The notes under the pieces are model-generated. The model had not been told where the DNA came from and did no database searches. It worked only from the letters and a program-made list of their open reading frames with translations. This document shows positions 47,814 to 57,900 of a stretch of 64,000 nt of DNA, one piece after another (position 1 is the stretch's first letter; each line of letters begins with the position of its first letter). This DNA is from Phaeosaccion multiseriatum (taxonomy: Eukaryota; Ochrophyta, other classes). Both the position numbers and the translations under genes were made by a program. The stretch is taken from assembly GCA_965112735.1 (NCBI GenBank), contig OZ218963.1:2294001-2358000 (forward strand), written 5' to 3'.

Positions 47814-48007
47814 TGTTGGAAGGCCTCAGAGTGAGAAGGACCATAAGTCAATGGTCGGTGTGTCCTATATTACGTAGATTCTGAGTGGAGGAGGACGTCA
47901 GAACGGTGATCTTGGTATAAGGAGAGCCTAGCAGATGCAAACGGGTCCCATCCCGTATAATATATCAAGGGTTACCACTTGTCTAAGCGGCTTAGGTCGC
48001 TTTTACA
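47814..48007 (+). repeat. Gypsy-B 3' LTR
   Basis: 194 bp, TGTTGGAAGG...TTTTACA. Followed by AAGA, the TSD partner of 8264-8267. Confidence 0.92.
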
Positions 48008-48011
48008 AAGA

Positions 48012-48801
48012 CCAGAAACGTGAGGGACAGCTCGAGGTGCAGGAGAAGCGGGAGCAACTGCAATTGGAGGAAGAGAAAGAGATGCAGCTGCAACTGGAGA
48101 AAGAGATGGTGAAGCAGCAGCTGCAGTTGGAGGATGAGAAGGTGAAACAACAGTTGCAGCTTGAGGAGCTGAGGTCTCAGCAGTTGCTGCATGAGAAAGA
48201 GGAGAAGGTCAAACAGCAGTTGCAGATGGAGAAGGAGAAGTTGAGACAGCAGCAACAGCGCTCACAGCTGGAGAAGGCGGAGCAGTTGAACGAGCAGTTG
48301 CAGCTGAGGGGAAAGGAGGAGAGGACGCCCGATCAGCAGCAACTGCATGAAGACGCGACGCCGAAGAAGCAGATGCAGCTGTTGGTGAAGGAGGAGCTGC
48401 TGCAACTGCAAGAAGAAGAGGAGGATGAGGAGCTAAAGTTGCGGTTGGGGAGGGAGGAGTCAACACAACTGCAGCTATCTCCGCAGGCGGTGCAGCTGAA
48501 ACGACTTCAGCAGGAGACCGAGTGGCGAGGATTTTTGCAACTAGGTGTGGAGGAGGAGGAGGACAAGGGAAGATCCGCTGAGCGGGAGGAGCTTCACCTG
48601 TCTTTGGGCCTGCCGATGGTGGACGAAAACGGGCCTCAACGCTTAGGTCAGCTGTACCCTGGGCGGCTGACACCAGCTGGAATTGGTACGGACAACTGTC
48701 ACCCGTCCGTCGATGTTGGATCGTTGTCACCGGTCGCTTTTACAACTGGGCTTGGGGAAGGAGTGGTCGACAGCGCAGGAGCTTATGGACCGGTATGGTA
48801 A
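48012..48801 (+). CDS. Element A coiled-coil protein, C-terminal part
   Basis: Continues the poly-Gln frame from 8267. About 170 residues of Gln/Glu/Leu heptad-like repeats (KQQLQLEDEKVKQQLQLEEL and similar), then a non-repetitive tail (LPMVDENGPQRLGQLYPGRL) and TAA 48799-48801. The frame stays open past the stop (LGELIDYYELWTSV to about 48990). Probably a structural protein; function not recognised. Confidence 0.6.
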
Positions 48802-48977
48802 CAGTTAGGAGAGCTCATCGATTATTATGAGTTGTGGACCAGCGTCAACACCAGCCTTGTCGAGTGCATGGGCTGGGGGGACGTCAATGAATACGTGGAG
48901 GAGTTGACGGACAGAGTTACTGAGATTCAGCAGATGGCAGCGGATACGTTGCCCCAACTAGCGGACATTCACAACAG
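48802..48977 (+). other. Element A Pol-tail leader
   Basis: Open in the coiled-coil frame: DVNEYVEELTDRVTEIQQMA, DIHNRWRQGR. This looks like the end of an integrase core before the PGDKVWV-type module; one frameshift separates it from 48978-49844. Confidence 0.45.
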
Positions 48978-49844
48978 ATGGCGCCAGGGGAGGTACCGGA
49001 GTTTCATTGTGGTGATGAGAATGGGGATAAGGTGTGGGTACATCGGTATCGCCAGCGTACAGGGCGCAAGGCCAAACTTGATCCTGTGCGTTGGTTTGGT
49101 CCGCACCGAGTGGTTCAGCGGTTGAGAGAGGGAGGAGCTACTTATTCCTGCAAGAGACTGTCTCCAGAGCTACCTAAGGTAGGCTGGGTACACGGGAATC
49201 GACTTCGGAGGTACACGGGCGACGAGGAGGAGATTCCAGCTGCTCCTCCCGTCCGAGTACGGCCTCTCTCTTCACATCAGACGGAGCCAAGGGAGAGGAG
49301 GCAAGGGGTTGAGGGAGAGCAGGGAGCACTTTCTGCGAGAAGACAGCAGGTGGTTCAGAGGGGACAGAGTGGTGCTTCACAGCAACAGGAGCAGGGAGGG
49401 GCAGCTGAGGACGGTGATGGTGTGCCTCTTCCACATACTGTATCTCGGGTCTCGCAGCTGACGAGGGAGAGACAATACCAGCGGGGAGTGGTGGTGTTGG
49501 TACGAGGTTCGGTGTGGGGGGATGCTTGGGCGACACGGGCTTGGCCTTGTCTGGTGGTGCATGTGCAGCCTGATCGTTCGCTTGAGCTTGTCCCTCTGGA
49601 TTTTCGTGTAGGGCTCACAGGACGTGAGGCTCTGCAGCATCTAGAGGGAGTGTTTCGTGGGTACCCTCGGCGGAATGGGCGGTTTAAGGCAGATCAGAAG
49701 TGGTTCATCAATCAGCGACTCATTCAATTCGACCGCTTGACTCCGCCGATGTGGTGGGCTGTGACCCCGAGTTTGGAGGAGAGCAGCTGTGGACCTAGCT
49801 TACTTGTGATTGGAGGGAGACGCGAGAGGCTGGGGCCCCTCTAG
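48978..49844 (+). pseudogene. Element A integrase C-terminal (GPY/F-like) module and tail
   Basis: GDKVWVHRYRQRTGRKAKLD, WFGPHRVVQRL and GWVHGNRLRRYTGDEEE match the SH3-like/GPY-F end of Ty3-type integrases. The 200-residue extension (GVVVLVRGSVWGDAWATRAW; GYPRRNGRFKADQKWFINQR) is not a family I know. With no RT or integrase core, element A is a deletion derivative that kept both ends of a larger ancestor. Confidence 0.65.
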
Positions 49845-50143
49845 CATGGCGGTGTTTATCTGCACGCGAGGATGAGCGTCGGTGACTAGTAGAACCTTCT
49901 GGTGAGTAGGTATCTACGACTGTAGCTGTGGGCGTGTGCTAGAGGTGTTGGTTGTTCTCTGGGTATTGGGGTTGCGGGATTTATCTTTCATATAAACGGC
50001 CTTGGGTTGGCTGGACATGTTTTCTTTTCATATAAACGACTGAGTGTGTCGGACTTGTTTGCTTTCATATATTTAGAATGTCAGTGACGTATTGAGCCTT
50101 TGATTGGTTGCCTCCACACAGAGTGTCTCGGCAAGGGGGGATC
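49845..50143 (+). other. Element A 3' non-coding region and polypurine tract
   Basis: Contains two similar CTTTCATATAAACG segments (49986 and 50016 area). Ends with GGCAAGGGGGGATC directly before the 3' LTR. Confidence 0.6.
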
Positions 50144-50443
50144 TGTGGTGGAGGTGGGACAGGCTCAATTACGTATTATTAGGTATGCAGAGTAGGAAAG
50201 GAAGCGGGACGCGGCCTTTTTGAGAGCCTGGTTGGCCCCTCCGCACTCCTGAACCCGTATAGACCAAGTGGATAGCTCTCCTTTAAACAAGGAGGCTGTC
50301 CAGGGTCTTAGGGTGGGATAGTCCTTATTATCAATACACTTGGTGCTAGCATTGGTATCTTCTCCCCATATTGGGACCGGAACGCAGCGCTCAGCTTGGG
50401 GGTACCTTCTTACTCTTAGGCAGAGGAAGGTAGCGGCCCCACA
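50144..50443 (+). repeat. Element A 3' LTR
   Basis: 300 bp; followed by AGAC (TSD). Confidence 0.93.
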
Positions 50444-50447
50444 AGAC

Positions 50448-51097
50448 TATGGCTTGAGGACGGGAAGAGAGGTAAAAAGAGGGCAGAGCCCCGCTCCCCC
50501 CTCGATCATTTGCTCTCAGTCAAGGATCTTTTGTTGTCGGAAAGGGGAAGGGGAAGGTGGATTAGGAAGGCATGGCTGGAGAACGGAGCATTAGGAGGAG
50601 CAGGGCTGGCCCTTTCTCGTGTGTGCTGTCTGGGTCTAGGTCGATATCGATACTTGCCCGGGGTTAAAATAGGGCTATGTCAGTATTGGTGTCAGGACCC
50701 TTTTCTAGATTGGTCCTTTGGACTTCCACTTTCTTTCTTTTGTTCAACAAGGTACCTTGCTCGAGCTACAAGATTATAATAGAGGAGGCTTCACACATCG
50801 GGCACAGAGCCAGTGGAGTATTCTCTAAACCCCTTGTAGAGCTTGTGGGCACAGCATAGTTTAAACTTAGCTTTAGTAGAGGAAGAAAAGCTTGGAGCGG
50901 GTGTCAAGCAGTGCGGAGCTGTAGCCAAGCTCTTAGGTGAGATGCTAGCGCTCAGTACTCGAAGGAGAGCCGGCAAGCGTCCTGTGCGGACTCGCCGAGG
51001 AGGCTGGAGAACGCAGGCGGTGCGCTAGCGCTCACCGGAGAGGCAAGTAAATCATGGCGGAAGCGGAGGCTCGTAATCGGGTTGCGGACGTAATTGT
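50448..51097. other. Host flank and possible diverged LTR fragment
   Basis: No confident gene. 50800-50865 (GGGCACAGAGCC...AAACCCCTTG...CACAGCATA) resembles the last third of the chromovirus and mosaic LTRs. An ATG at 51054 opens MAEAEARNRVADVIV, a possible gag start, cut at 51098 by the next LTR. Confidence 0.35.
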
Positions 51098-51361
51098 TGT
51101 TGGAAGGCCTCAGATGAGATGGGCCATAAGTCAATGGCCCAGGCCCAGGCAGATGCGGTGAGAACGGGTGGCGTGGCTCTCACTATCCTATGTGCGTAGG
51201 TGGTCGTTTAGGACTAGAAGCTCAACAAGACGAGAGATCACGCTTGAGGCAGCGGGCAGTAAAGAGACTATCAATACGGGCACAGAGCGACGGTCACAAC
51301 AGACGCGGCATATATTGGCCCAAACCCCTGAGCTGCCTATACTGTTTGTAGCTTTAGCACA
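51098..51361 (+). repeat. Mosaic LTR (LTR-F)
   Basis: 264 bp, TGTTGGAAGGCCTC...TTTAGCACA. Its first 40 bp match the Gypsy-B LTR, the middle matches the reversed element D/E LTR (GGTGGTCGTTTAGGAC), and the last 90 bp match the chromovirus LTR end (CAAACCCC...TAGCACA). Confidence 0.65.
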
Positions 51362-51704
51362 TTAGTGGGCATTGGAGACAGAGCATTATATGAGAGCACT
51401 GTGCTGCAGCGGCGCGGCTTTCGCGTGTAGCAGTGAGAAATTACTGCGACACGGAGCTTGGTTGGCGACAGAGAAGGATACTCGCAAGGCTGCTTTAGGG
51501 AGCGACTGTCTGGGTGCCTTGTAGGCACACCAGCAAACACTTTAGCAGTCCGCACTAGTGGTGCGCAGTGAGGCTTTGGCAACACTGGTGGCGAGGAGGA
51601 GTGGAGACAGATATTGCGCGGGTGAGTTTGAGTCATGGGATCTTCTCATCCGTGAGTCTTTACACTAATCCGTTTCGTGGAGGTCTAACCACGACCTTTC
51701 ACAC
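51362..51704 (+). mobile_element. Truncated element E/D-like fragment
   Basis: 51370-51655 is the reverse complement of the element E inner region (41011-41230 and nearby). 51660-51704 matches the terminal 40 bp of the reversed element D LTR (TCCGTTTCGTGGAGGTCTAA). Internally deleted remnant in plus orientation. Confidence 0.65.
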
Positions 51705-52202
51705 GCGGCAACGGTGTATGTTAGAAGTGGCCTAGGCTAGTTGGGGTCCCTTGGGGACCCAAGCAGTAGAAGCAGTAGAAGTGAACGGCCGCGGAAACTG
51801 GCCAATACGGTAAATCGGTAAATCAGCGCTTGGGCTGTGTTAGAAGTCGTACTTTTGCTAGACTGATACCTGCCCTCTGAATAAACAGCTGGCTTCCGGG
51901 TGCTTGTTGGCTTCTGCTTAGCTTCTGCTTGGCTTCCAGTCTAGCTGTCGGTAGTTTCGACAACCCGGAAGATCCGAAAGACACTGAGGCTGACAACCGG
52001 GAGATAAAGACATTTATGTGTGGCCGGAGGCTTGCTTTCCGCTGTCAGCTGTAAGTTTTTAACAGCTTTGCGACCGGGAGCTGCCTATGGCGGAGGATGG
52101 GACGGATCTACTGCACCTTGCTGCTGAGGGAGACAGTTTTTCTAATGCTGCTGTTCCCTCTGCCTGCTGCCGCGGCCGTCACCGCCAGTCCCGGTGCGGT
52201 GG
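51705..52202. other. Unassigned repeat-rich region
   Basis: Holds a perfect palindrome GGGGTCCCTTGGGGACCC (about 51744-51761), half of a P1 hairpin (51838-51880, starts TGTTAGAAGTCG) and a small repeat of GGCTTCTGCTTAGCTTCTGC type (51905-51935). 52087-52202 is open but unrecognised. No gene supported. Confidence 0.4.
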
Positions 52203-53540
52203 ACTGGTTGAAGCAGCGCGTAGCGGCATTCTGCGTGGATGGGAGCGACTACGGCCGCACAGATTCGGGCCGGTTTGGTTTTCCGTTGTTGGACCCGAAG
52301 CAGCCGCCCATTCGGAGTGCGGCACGGCGCTACCCTCCTCTCCGGTACGCCGCGGTATTGAGATTGAGTTGAACAAGATGTTAGCAGCAGAGATCATCAG
52401 GCCCAGCACAGCAGCCTGGGCCACTCCTCTCATGGCCGTGCTGAAGACGGACGAGCACGGCAACACCAAGTGTCACGAGGACGGCACTCCGATAGTGCGG
52501 ATGACGTGTGACCTGTCGCAGCTCAATGACGCGTGCCGTACGGAGGCGCCCGCCATGCCAGTGGTGGATGATTTGCTGGCGGAGATGCAGGGGTCTACGG
52601 TCTTTTCGGTGATGGACATCATGTCAGGTTACTTCAACGTGCCTATGGCCACTAAGGAGGACGAGGACGACATCTCTACCTTTGTCTGTCACAGTGGCAC
52701 GTACGCCTGGAGGGTTATGCCACAAGGCGCGAAGAATGCTCCAGCCACGTTCGTACGACTTATGAACACGGTTTTGCAGGGCCTACAGGCGTTTGTGGCG
52801 TGCTTCGTGGATGACATTGCGGTCTTCTCCGCCACGGTGGATCAGCACATCGGCCGGTTAGACCAAGTCCTCGGCAGGATGGTGCAGCACAAGCTCAAGC
52901 TGGCGCCGAGCAAGGTGGTACTGGGGGCACCGCAGGTGCGCTTCTGCGGGCATTTGGTGGATAGTGAGGGGGTGGGGGCCGATCCAGCCAAGTATGCAGC
53001 AGTTCGAGCGCTGGCCAAGCCCACCGCGCAGCCGGGCAATCAGGTGCGACAGGTCAGGCGCTTTGTAGGCATGCTCAGCTACTTCCGCAAATTCATTCCG
53101 GAGTTTGCCATGAAGGTGCGGCCGCTCAATGAGCTCTTGCGCAAAGGGGTGGATGTGCGGGCAGCATGGGGGCCGAAGCACGACGCGGCGTGGGAGGGGC
53201 TCATCGAGGACCTGCTACGCTCTCCAGCATTGGCCTTCCCTCATTACGGCTCGGAATCGGTGTTCACGCTCAGCACTGACGCTTCAGCAGAAGGCTTAGG
53301 GGGTGTGCTGTCGCAGCGGGATGCCGAGGGGGTGGAGCGAGTCGTGACGTTCATCAGTCGTGCCACTACCCCTACGGAGGCGCGGCTCGGCAGTACGGAG
53401 CTCGAGCTCTTGGCGGTGGTTTGGTGTGTGCGCAAATTGAGCATGTACATTTGCCACCATCCCTGCACGGTGGTGACGGACCACCAACCCTTGCTGTGGC
53501 TGGCGACGCACAAAGACACCAACTCAAAGCTATTTCGGTG
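52203..53540 (+). pseudogene. Second Gypsy-B RT/RNase H copy (B2), first part
   Basis: About 90% or more like 24599-25936. From VLKQRVAAFCVDGSDYGRTD-equivalent sequence to HKDTNSKLFR. FVDD is intact. An indel near 52343 (CTCTCCGGTACGC against CCTCCGGTCCGG) shifts frame once; beyond it the RT and RNase H are in one frame, unlike the first copy. It lacks the upstream Gag/PR and starts abruptly at about 52203. Confidence 0.9.
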
Positions 53541-53753
53541 TGTGGAAAGTCGTGCTTAGACCTCCACGAAACGGACTAGACACACAGATAAGGTAGCAGC
53601 ACCCCAAAGCTAGCCTGACAGCCGGCCTTGTATCTATTAGCTTATCTATGCACTGTCCTAAACGACCACCTACAGGAGGATAGTGAGAAACGGGCACCGT
53701 TTCTCACTGCGTTGCCTAGGCCTGGGCCACTGACATACGACTGACTTTCCACA
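53541..53753 (-). repeat. Element D 3' LTR
   Basis: 213 bp. Interrupts B2 at LFR/WYER (GGTG duplicated). Confidence 0.94.
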
Positions 53754-54019
53754 TCCCCGTCAGCCATCCCTGCACTTCTAACACTCCCCTGACAAGACTG
53801 TTGCGTGTCCCCACGCAACTCAAGCGTTTTCACCTACTGAAACTACACTGTAGCAAACCCCTTTATGCTGCTTCCAAAAAAACCGGATGAGAAATATGCA
53901 AAACTCACCCACCAGTGTGTGACGTGGCACTCCACAGGTCACCCTGCCACACACCTGCCACGGCAGGGTGAGAAAGCCCAAGGCCTCAAACTCACCCTCC
54001 GTGGCTGCGCACGGCTGCG
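53754..54019 (-). other. Element D inner region, left part
   Basis: Non-coding 3' region; related to 35013-35272 in element E. Confidence 0.6.
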
Positions 54020-56818
54020 CTAGCGCTGGCTCGTCCCCACCGTCACCTGCTGTCCCAGCGTTGCAACCGTACGAGGCACTCCATGCGCGGCCTGCTCCGT
54101 CGCCAGCAGCTGGGCCGCCTTCTCGTCCATCAGCTTCTGCAGCCGCGCCTGCGCCGCTTCCACTTGCTGCATCCGATCCTTCAGAGAGAGAGGAGGCCGG
54201 TCCAACCAGGCCGGACGATCCGCTGCAATCTCCTGCTGCCACCGGCGCTGCCTTGCCGGATCACACTTCATCGCGTCCATCTCCTGCTGCCACTGGCGCT
54301 CCTCCTCAAGCTGCCGCTCTGCCGGATCCCTGACCCCGTCGGGCCTTACCTTGCGCTTCTTCGACCGCCGCCCCCTCCTCTTTGGCCGCGCACCAACTTC
54401 GGTAGTGGAACCAAGACCACTGAGAACGCCATTCACCCGCACTACAGGCTGAGCCACAGCCCGCAGTGCGTCCTCCCGCTCTTGCCAGTCCCGCACTTGC
54501 TGTACCCGCGTGCTCTCCGCTTGAGCCTGCGTGTGTACCTCTTGCAGCTTGCGCTGAGCTTCCTCAGCCAAGGCAGCTTGTTGCGCCTGCTGCCGTCTCT
54601 CTTTCTCCCCGACGCGGCGCCTCTCCACCCGCTCCTGAGCCGCACACACACGCGCCCGCTCCAACTGTTCCTCCTCCAGCCAAACAGACTCGCGCTCCTG
54701 CCGCTCCCGCTCGAGGACCGCAGCAGACACTGACCCCTCTGCAAGCGTGACGCCAGCCTGCTCTACCTGCTCCTCCTGAGCCTGCGCTTGCGCCACCCGA
54801 AGCCGAGACTGCGCCGCGGCCGCCACCGTCAGCTCTAGCGTCTGCAACTCCTTCGAGGCTCTGCGCTGTGCTGCCTGCCCTGTCGTCGTCACGGCCTTCA
54901 CCAGCTGAGCAAGGACGCGCTTGTATTGCTCAGTGCGCTGCACAAGCGTCACCACCACCTGGGAAGCTGTACCCAAGCCGTACCGCTTCCCTGCATCCAC
55001 CATCTTCCTCACCATGGCTCCGGTGGTCGGTTCGGTAGGGCAGCGAGAGAGACAGTGCTCCTTCTTGCAGTGAAAGCACGAAAAGACTTGCCCTGCCCCA
55101 CAGTCGACCTTAGATCGTTTCTGCTTGCTGCCCGACCCCACCTGTGCAGCAGCTACCTGCACCTCCGACTGCTGCCTTGGATCCCGACCCAATAGCTGGC
55201 CCAGTAGCACCGGAAGTTGTGGAGTCGTGCACTGAAAGGATGACTACCAATAGCAATAGACCCTACCTGCACATAGCAGGAGGTCAGTCGCTATCCACCA
55301 GAGGTGGAGCACTCGTGAGAAAACGAAAGGACGAGAGATGAAGTAATATTTTAGGAGATGGAAAGAACTAAAAGGAAACTGAAACTGAACGAAGAAACTG
55401 AAACTATGAACTGACGACATTTGTGAGCATACCTCCACAGTCCCCCCTTTGAAAGCATGTGTGCATACGCAGACATGATAAGGAAAGAGAAAGAGATGAA
55501 CACAAATAGGAGGAAAGGAAGTAAGGAAAAGAGGGAAATCCACACAGACTGGCTACACCGACTTGGGAACAGAACAGATGGAGGGAAAAGCTGCCTCACA
55601 CAAGGGGGAGGGAAAAAGCGGCCACACAAACAGTCCAGAAACACCAGAGAGTAGAGAGAATTAGCCCTAGCTACACCGACTTGGGAACAGAACAGATGGA
55701 GGGAAACGCTGCCTCACACAAGGGGGAGGGAAAAAGCGGCCTCACAAACAGTCTAGAAACACCAGAGGGTAGGGAGAATTATTTCAGGGCACATTGGTAC
55801 TCAGAAGGTATAGGAAAGAGTCCGAGGGAAACAGAAGAAGATTAGAAGTGAGGAGAGTAACGGTCACGGAGAAAGGTGACAGTACGTTCCGACGCCTGAC
55901 GCGGAGGGCCGGTGGCGCCGTCTTTGATGTGCTGCGTCGCTGCTGCCTTACCAAGGGCCTCTTGGATATTAATGCCGAGCTCCTTCAGGGTGGCGCGGCC
56001 CACGGTAACCAACTTGGTCATGTCGTTATCCGTGATGGCATAGCTGATCTTGGGCACCAAGAGAGGGCCCTGGAAGGTGTGAAGAATGAGGTCCAAAGGT
56101 GGAGTACGCCGCTTGTAGGAAAACATGTTGGGGCTTGAGGCCGGCAGCGAGGCCTCCGCTGATTGCAGAAGCTGTGCCTTCTACCCATTCGTCCGCACTC
56201 TCGTTGTAGACCACGGCGAGCTGCCCACATTTATCCAGCGCCGAAAAGAGCTGCACAATCTGCTGCTGGCATCGATCCACTGCGGCCGCTCTCTGACTGG
56301 GATCGGCCAAAAAAGGCTGGATGTAGACCTCGATGCTGGAAGAGCCTACCGCGGGTGGTGTACAGCCTACCACCGGGTGTTGTAGTGGCGAGACGGACAT
56401 TGGTCGCCGCTGAAATTGGAAAGTGTATGAAATGTACTATCCGGTAATAACTAGTTATTGTGGAGTCGTGCACTGAAAGGATGACTACCAATAGCAATAG
56501 ACCCTACCTGCACATAGCAGGAGGTCAGTCGCTATCCACCAGAGGTGGAGCACTCGTGAGAAAACGAAAGGACGAGAGATGAAGTAATATTTTAGGAGAT
56601 GGAAAGAACTAAAAGGAAACTGAAACTGAACGAAGAAACTGAAACTATGAACTGACGACATTTGTGAGCATACCTCCACAAAGTGCGGCAAGGTCCATCC
56701 TGATTCCATGCAGCTCCTCCATCAACCGATTGACCATGTCGTGATCCCCCATCGGTTCCTCCTGGGACCAGCCAGTACGCTTACTCTGTGCCAGCCGATC
56801 GCCGCGCCATGCCGGCAT
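54020..56818 (-). CDS. Element D Gag-like protein (split by G2)
   Basis: Start ATG 56818 (MPAWRGDRLAQSKRTGWSQE), segment 56818-56681, then 55213-54020 after removing G2 and one AAGT copy. The 1467 nt removed is a multiple of three and the frame joins exactly (MDLAA-LPVLLGQ). 443 residues. Zinc knuckle CFHCKKEHCLSRC (CX2CX3HX4C, the same spacing as the chromovirus). Then a long coiled coil rich in Gln/Glu/Arg, a basic patch (KRRGRRSKKRKVR) and a helical end. Probably packages element RNA in particles made with partner Pol. Confidence 0.75.
55218..55439 (-). repeat. Element G2 3' LTR
   Basis: 222 bp; same as G1 LTR. Confidence 0.94.
55842..56400 (-). CDS. Element G2 protein in two overlapping frames
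   Basis: Same as the G1 protein: frame 1 from 56400, +1 frame ending at 55842. One residue differs (ASERTVTF region preceded by PPRQ; CGC for CCC codon change at about 55902). Conservation of the frame change in two independent insertions argues against damage after insertion. Confidence 0.5.
56459..56680 (-). repeat. Element G2 5' LTR
   Basis: 222 bp; followed by AAGT (TSD). Confidence 0.94.
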
Positions 56819-57431
56819 CTTCCCTCTTGCTGCGCCCCTGCAGCTGCTCCCTCCGAGCGTGCCTAATTATGCCTGATATCCGTGCCTGCTGCTGCTGCTG
56901 CCTCTGCAGCTGCTGCGGTATCCAACACCTGCTGCTGCGCCCCCTGCCTCTCCAGCCAAGCCTGCTGTATCTCCTGCCGCTAACCTCTAGATCAGCGGTC
57001 CCCTCTGATTAAGTATAGCGGATACCCGTGCCTCCTGCTGCTGCCCCTGCAGCTGCTGTATCCAATCCTTTGCTGCTGCCCCTGCAGCTGCTCGCCAATC
57101 CTTCCGTGCCTCCTGCTGCTGCCCCTGCAGCTGCTCCTTGCAATATCCCTAGCTACCTCTTGCTGCCGATCCACGGTAGCGCTGCTGTGCCACTCTTTCA
57201 AAGCCAAGCAATAAATTCTCCCACAAATAAATTCTCCCACCGGTTCCCAAGCAAAGCCAAGCCAAGCAAAGCTAATTAAGCTAAACGCCCCTGACGGAGC
57301 AAGCTGTGGCGTGTCCGTGCCTTGGACACTAACCAAAAACGTCCACGTGCTAGTCTAGCGCACGATGAACTCAAAGTCTCCCTCTGCTGAGCCTATTGGT
57401 CAAGTGCCAAACTGTCTTCGAGCTTTGGGGT
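56819..57431 (-). other. Element D leader
   Basis: Non-coding 5' region with several CTGCTGCTGCCCCTGCAGCT-type repeats (56870-57140). Ends GAGCTTTGGGGT against the LTR. Confidence 0.55.
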
Positions 57432-57644
57432 TGTGGAAAGTCGTGCTTAGACCTCCACGAAACGGACTAGACACACAGATAAGGTAGCAGCACCCCAAAG
57501 CTAGCCTGACAGCCGGCCTTGTATCTATTAGCTTATCTATGCACTGTCCTAAACGACCACCTACAGGAGGATAGTGAGAAACGGGCACCGTTTCTCACTG
57601 CGTTGCCTAGGCCTGGGCCACTGACATACGACTGACTTTCCACA
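57432..57644 (-). repeat. Element D middle LTR
   Basis: 213 bp, separated from the next LTR by 43 bp that join the two ends of the inner region. Confidence 0.93.
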
Positions 57645-57687
57645 TCCCCATCGGCCATCCCTGCACTTCTAACACTGACTTTGGGGT

Positions 57688-57900
57688 TGTGGAAAGTCGT
57701 GCTTAGACCTCCACGAAACGGACTAGACACACAGATAAGGTAGCAGCACCCCAAAGCTAGCCTGACAGCCGGCCTTGTATCTATTAGCTTATCTATGCAC
57801 TGTCCTAAACGACCACCTACAGGAGGATAGTGAGAAACGGGCACCGTTTCTCACTGCGTTGCCTAGGCCTGGGCCACTGACATACGACTGACTTTCCACA
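57688..57900 (-). repeat. Element D 5' LTR
   Basis: 213 bp; followed by GGTG and the continuation of B2. Confidence 0.93.

Larger units (their letters stand above)
8268..48007 (+). mobile_element. Gypsy-B: large Ty3-type retrotransposon carrying an exonuclease, split by seven insertions
   Basis: Flanked by LTRs 8268-8467 and 47814-48007 and by the 4-bp TSD AAGA (8264-8267 and 48008-48011) in element A. With the nested elements removed about 12.4 kb remains. Domain order: Gag (8735-10387), acidic linker, aspartic protease (about 12500-12800), GGA-rich linkers, RT and RNase H (24273-26276), DEDDy exonuclease (30167-31283), and integrase in five fragments (31284-43522). RT-RH-IN order and the 4-bp TSD fit Ty3/gypsy. 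The copy is dead: frameshifts in gag, one in RT (about 25227), and an in-frame TAG (31281). Confidence 0.9.
6203..50443 (+). mobile_element. Element A: pol-less LTR retrotransposon, outermost layer of the nest
   Basis: Two related LTRs (6203-6497 and 50144-50443), TG...CA ends with TGTGG/CCACA inverted tips, and a 4-bp TSD AGAC. About 4.5 kb remains after removing Gypsy-B (8268-48007) and one AAGA copy. It encodes a Gag-like protein, a Gln-rich coiled-coil protein and an integrase-type C-terminal module. I find no protease, reverse transcriptase, RNase H or integrase core, so it is non-autonomous. A polypurine tract at 50128-50141 precedes the 3' LTR, fixing the orientation. Confidence 0.9.
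55218..56680 (-). mobile_element. Element G2, second copy of the 1.46-kb element
   Basis: LTRs 55218-55439 and 56459-56680, TSD AAGT both sides, 1463 bp. Differs from G1 by a handful of substitutions (for example GGAGCACTCG against GGAACACTCG). Same two-frame protein, at 55842-56400 on the minus strand, same internal duplication and the same ATAACTAGTTAT palindrome at 56447-56458. Confidence 0.94.
53541..57900 (-). mobile_element. Element D: gag-only LTR element with three LTRs
   Basis: 213-bp LTRs at 53541-53753, 57432-57644 and 57688-57900, tips TGTGGAAAGTC/GACTTTCCACA (11-bp inverted); TSD GGTG on both sides. Minus orientation. Encodes one Gag (54020-56818) interrupted by G2; no Pol. The extra LTR and 43-bp spacer at the right end show a tandem duplication of an element end. 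Related to element E in LTR middle and left inner region. Confidence 0.92.

Noticed and set aside
6203-50443. Assembly artefact as explanation of the nest
   Set aside because: TSDs match at almost every level and excision restores frames to the base, which random joins would not do. Long reads would still be the final test.
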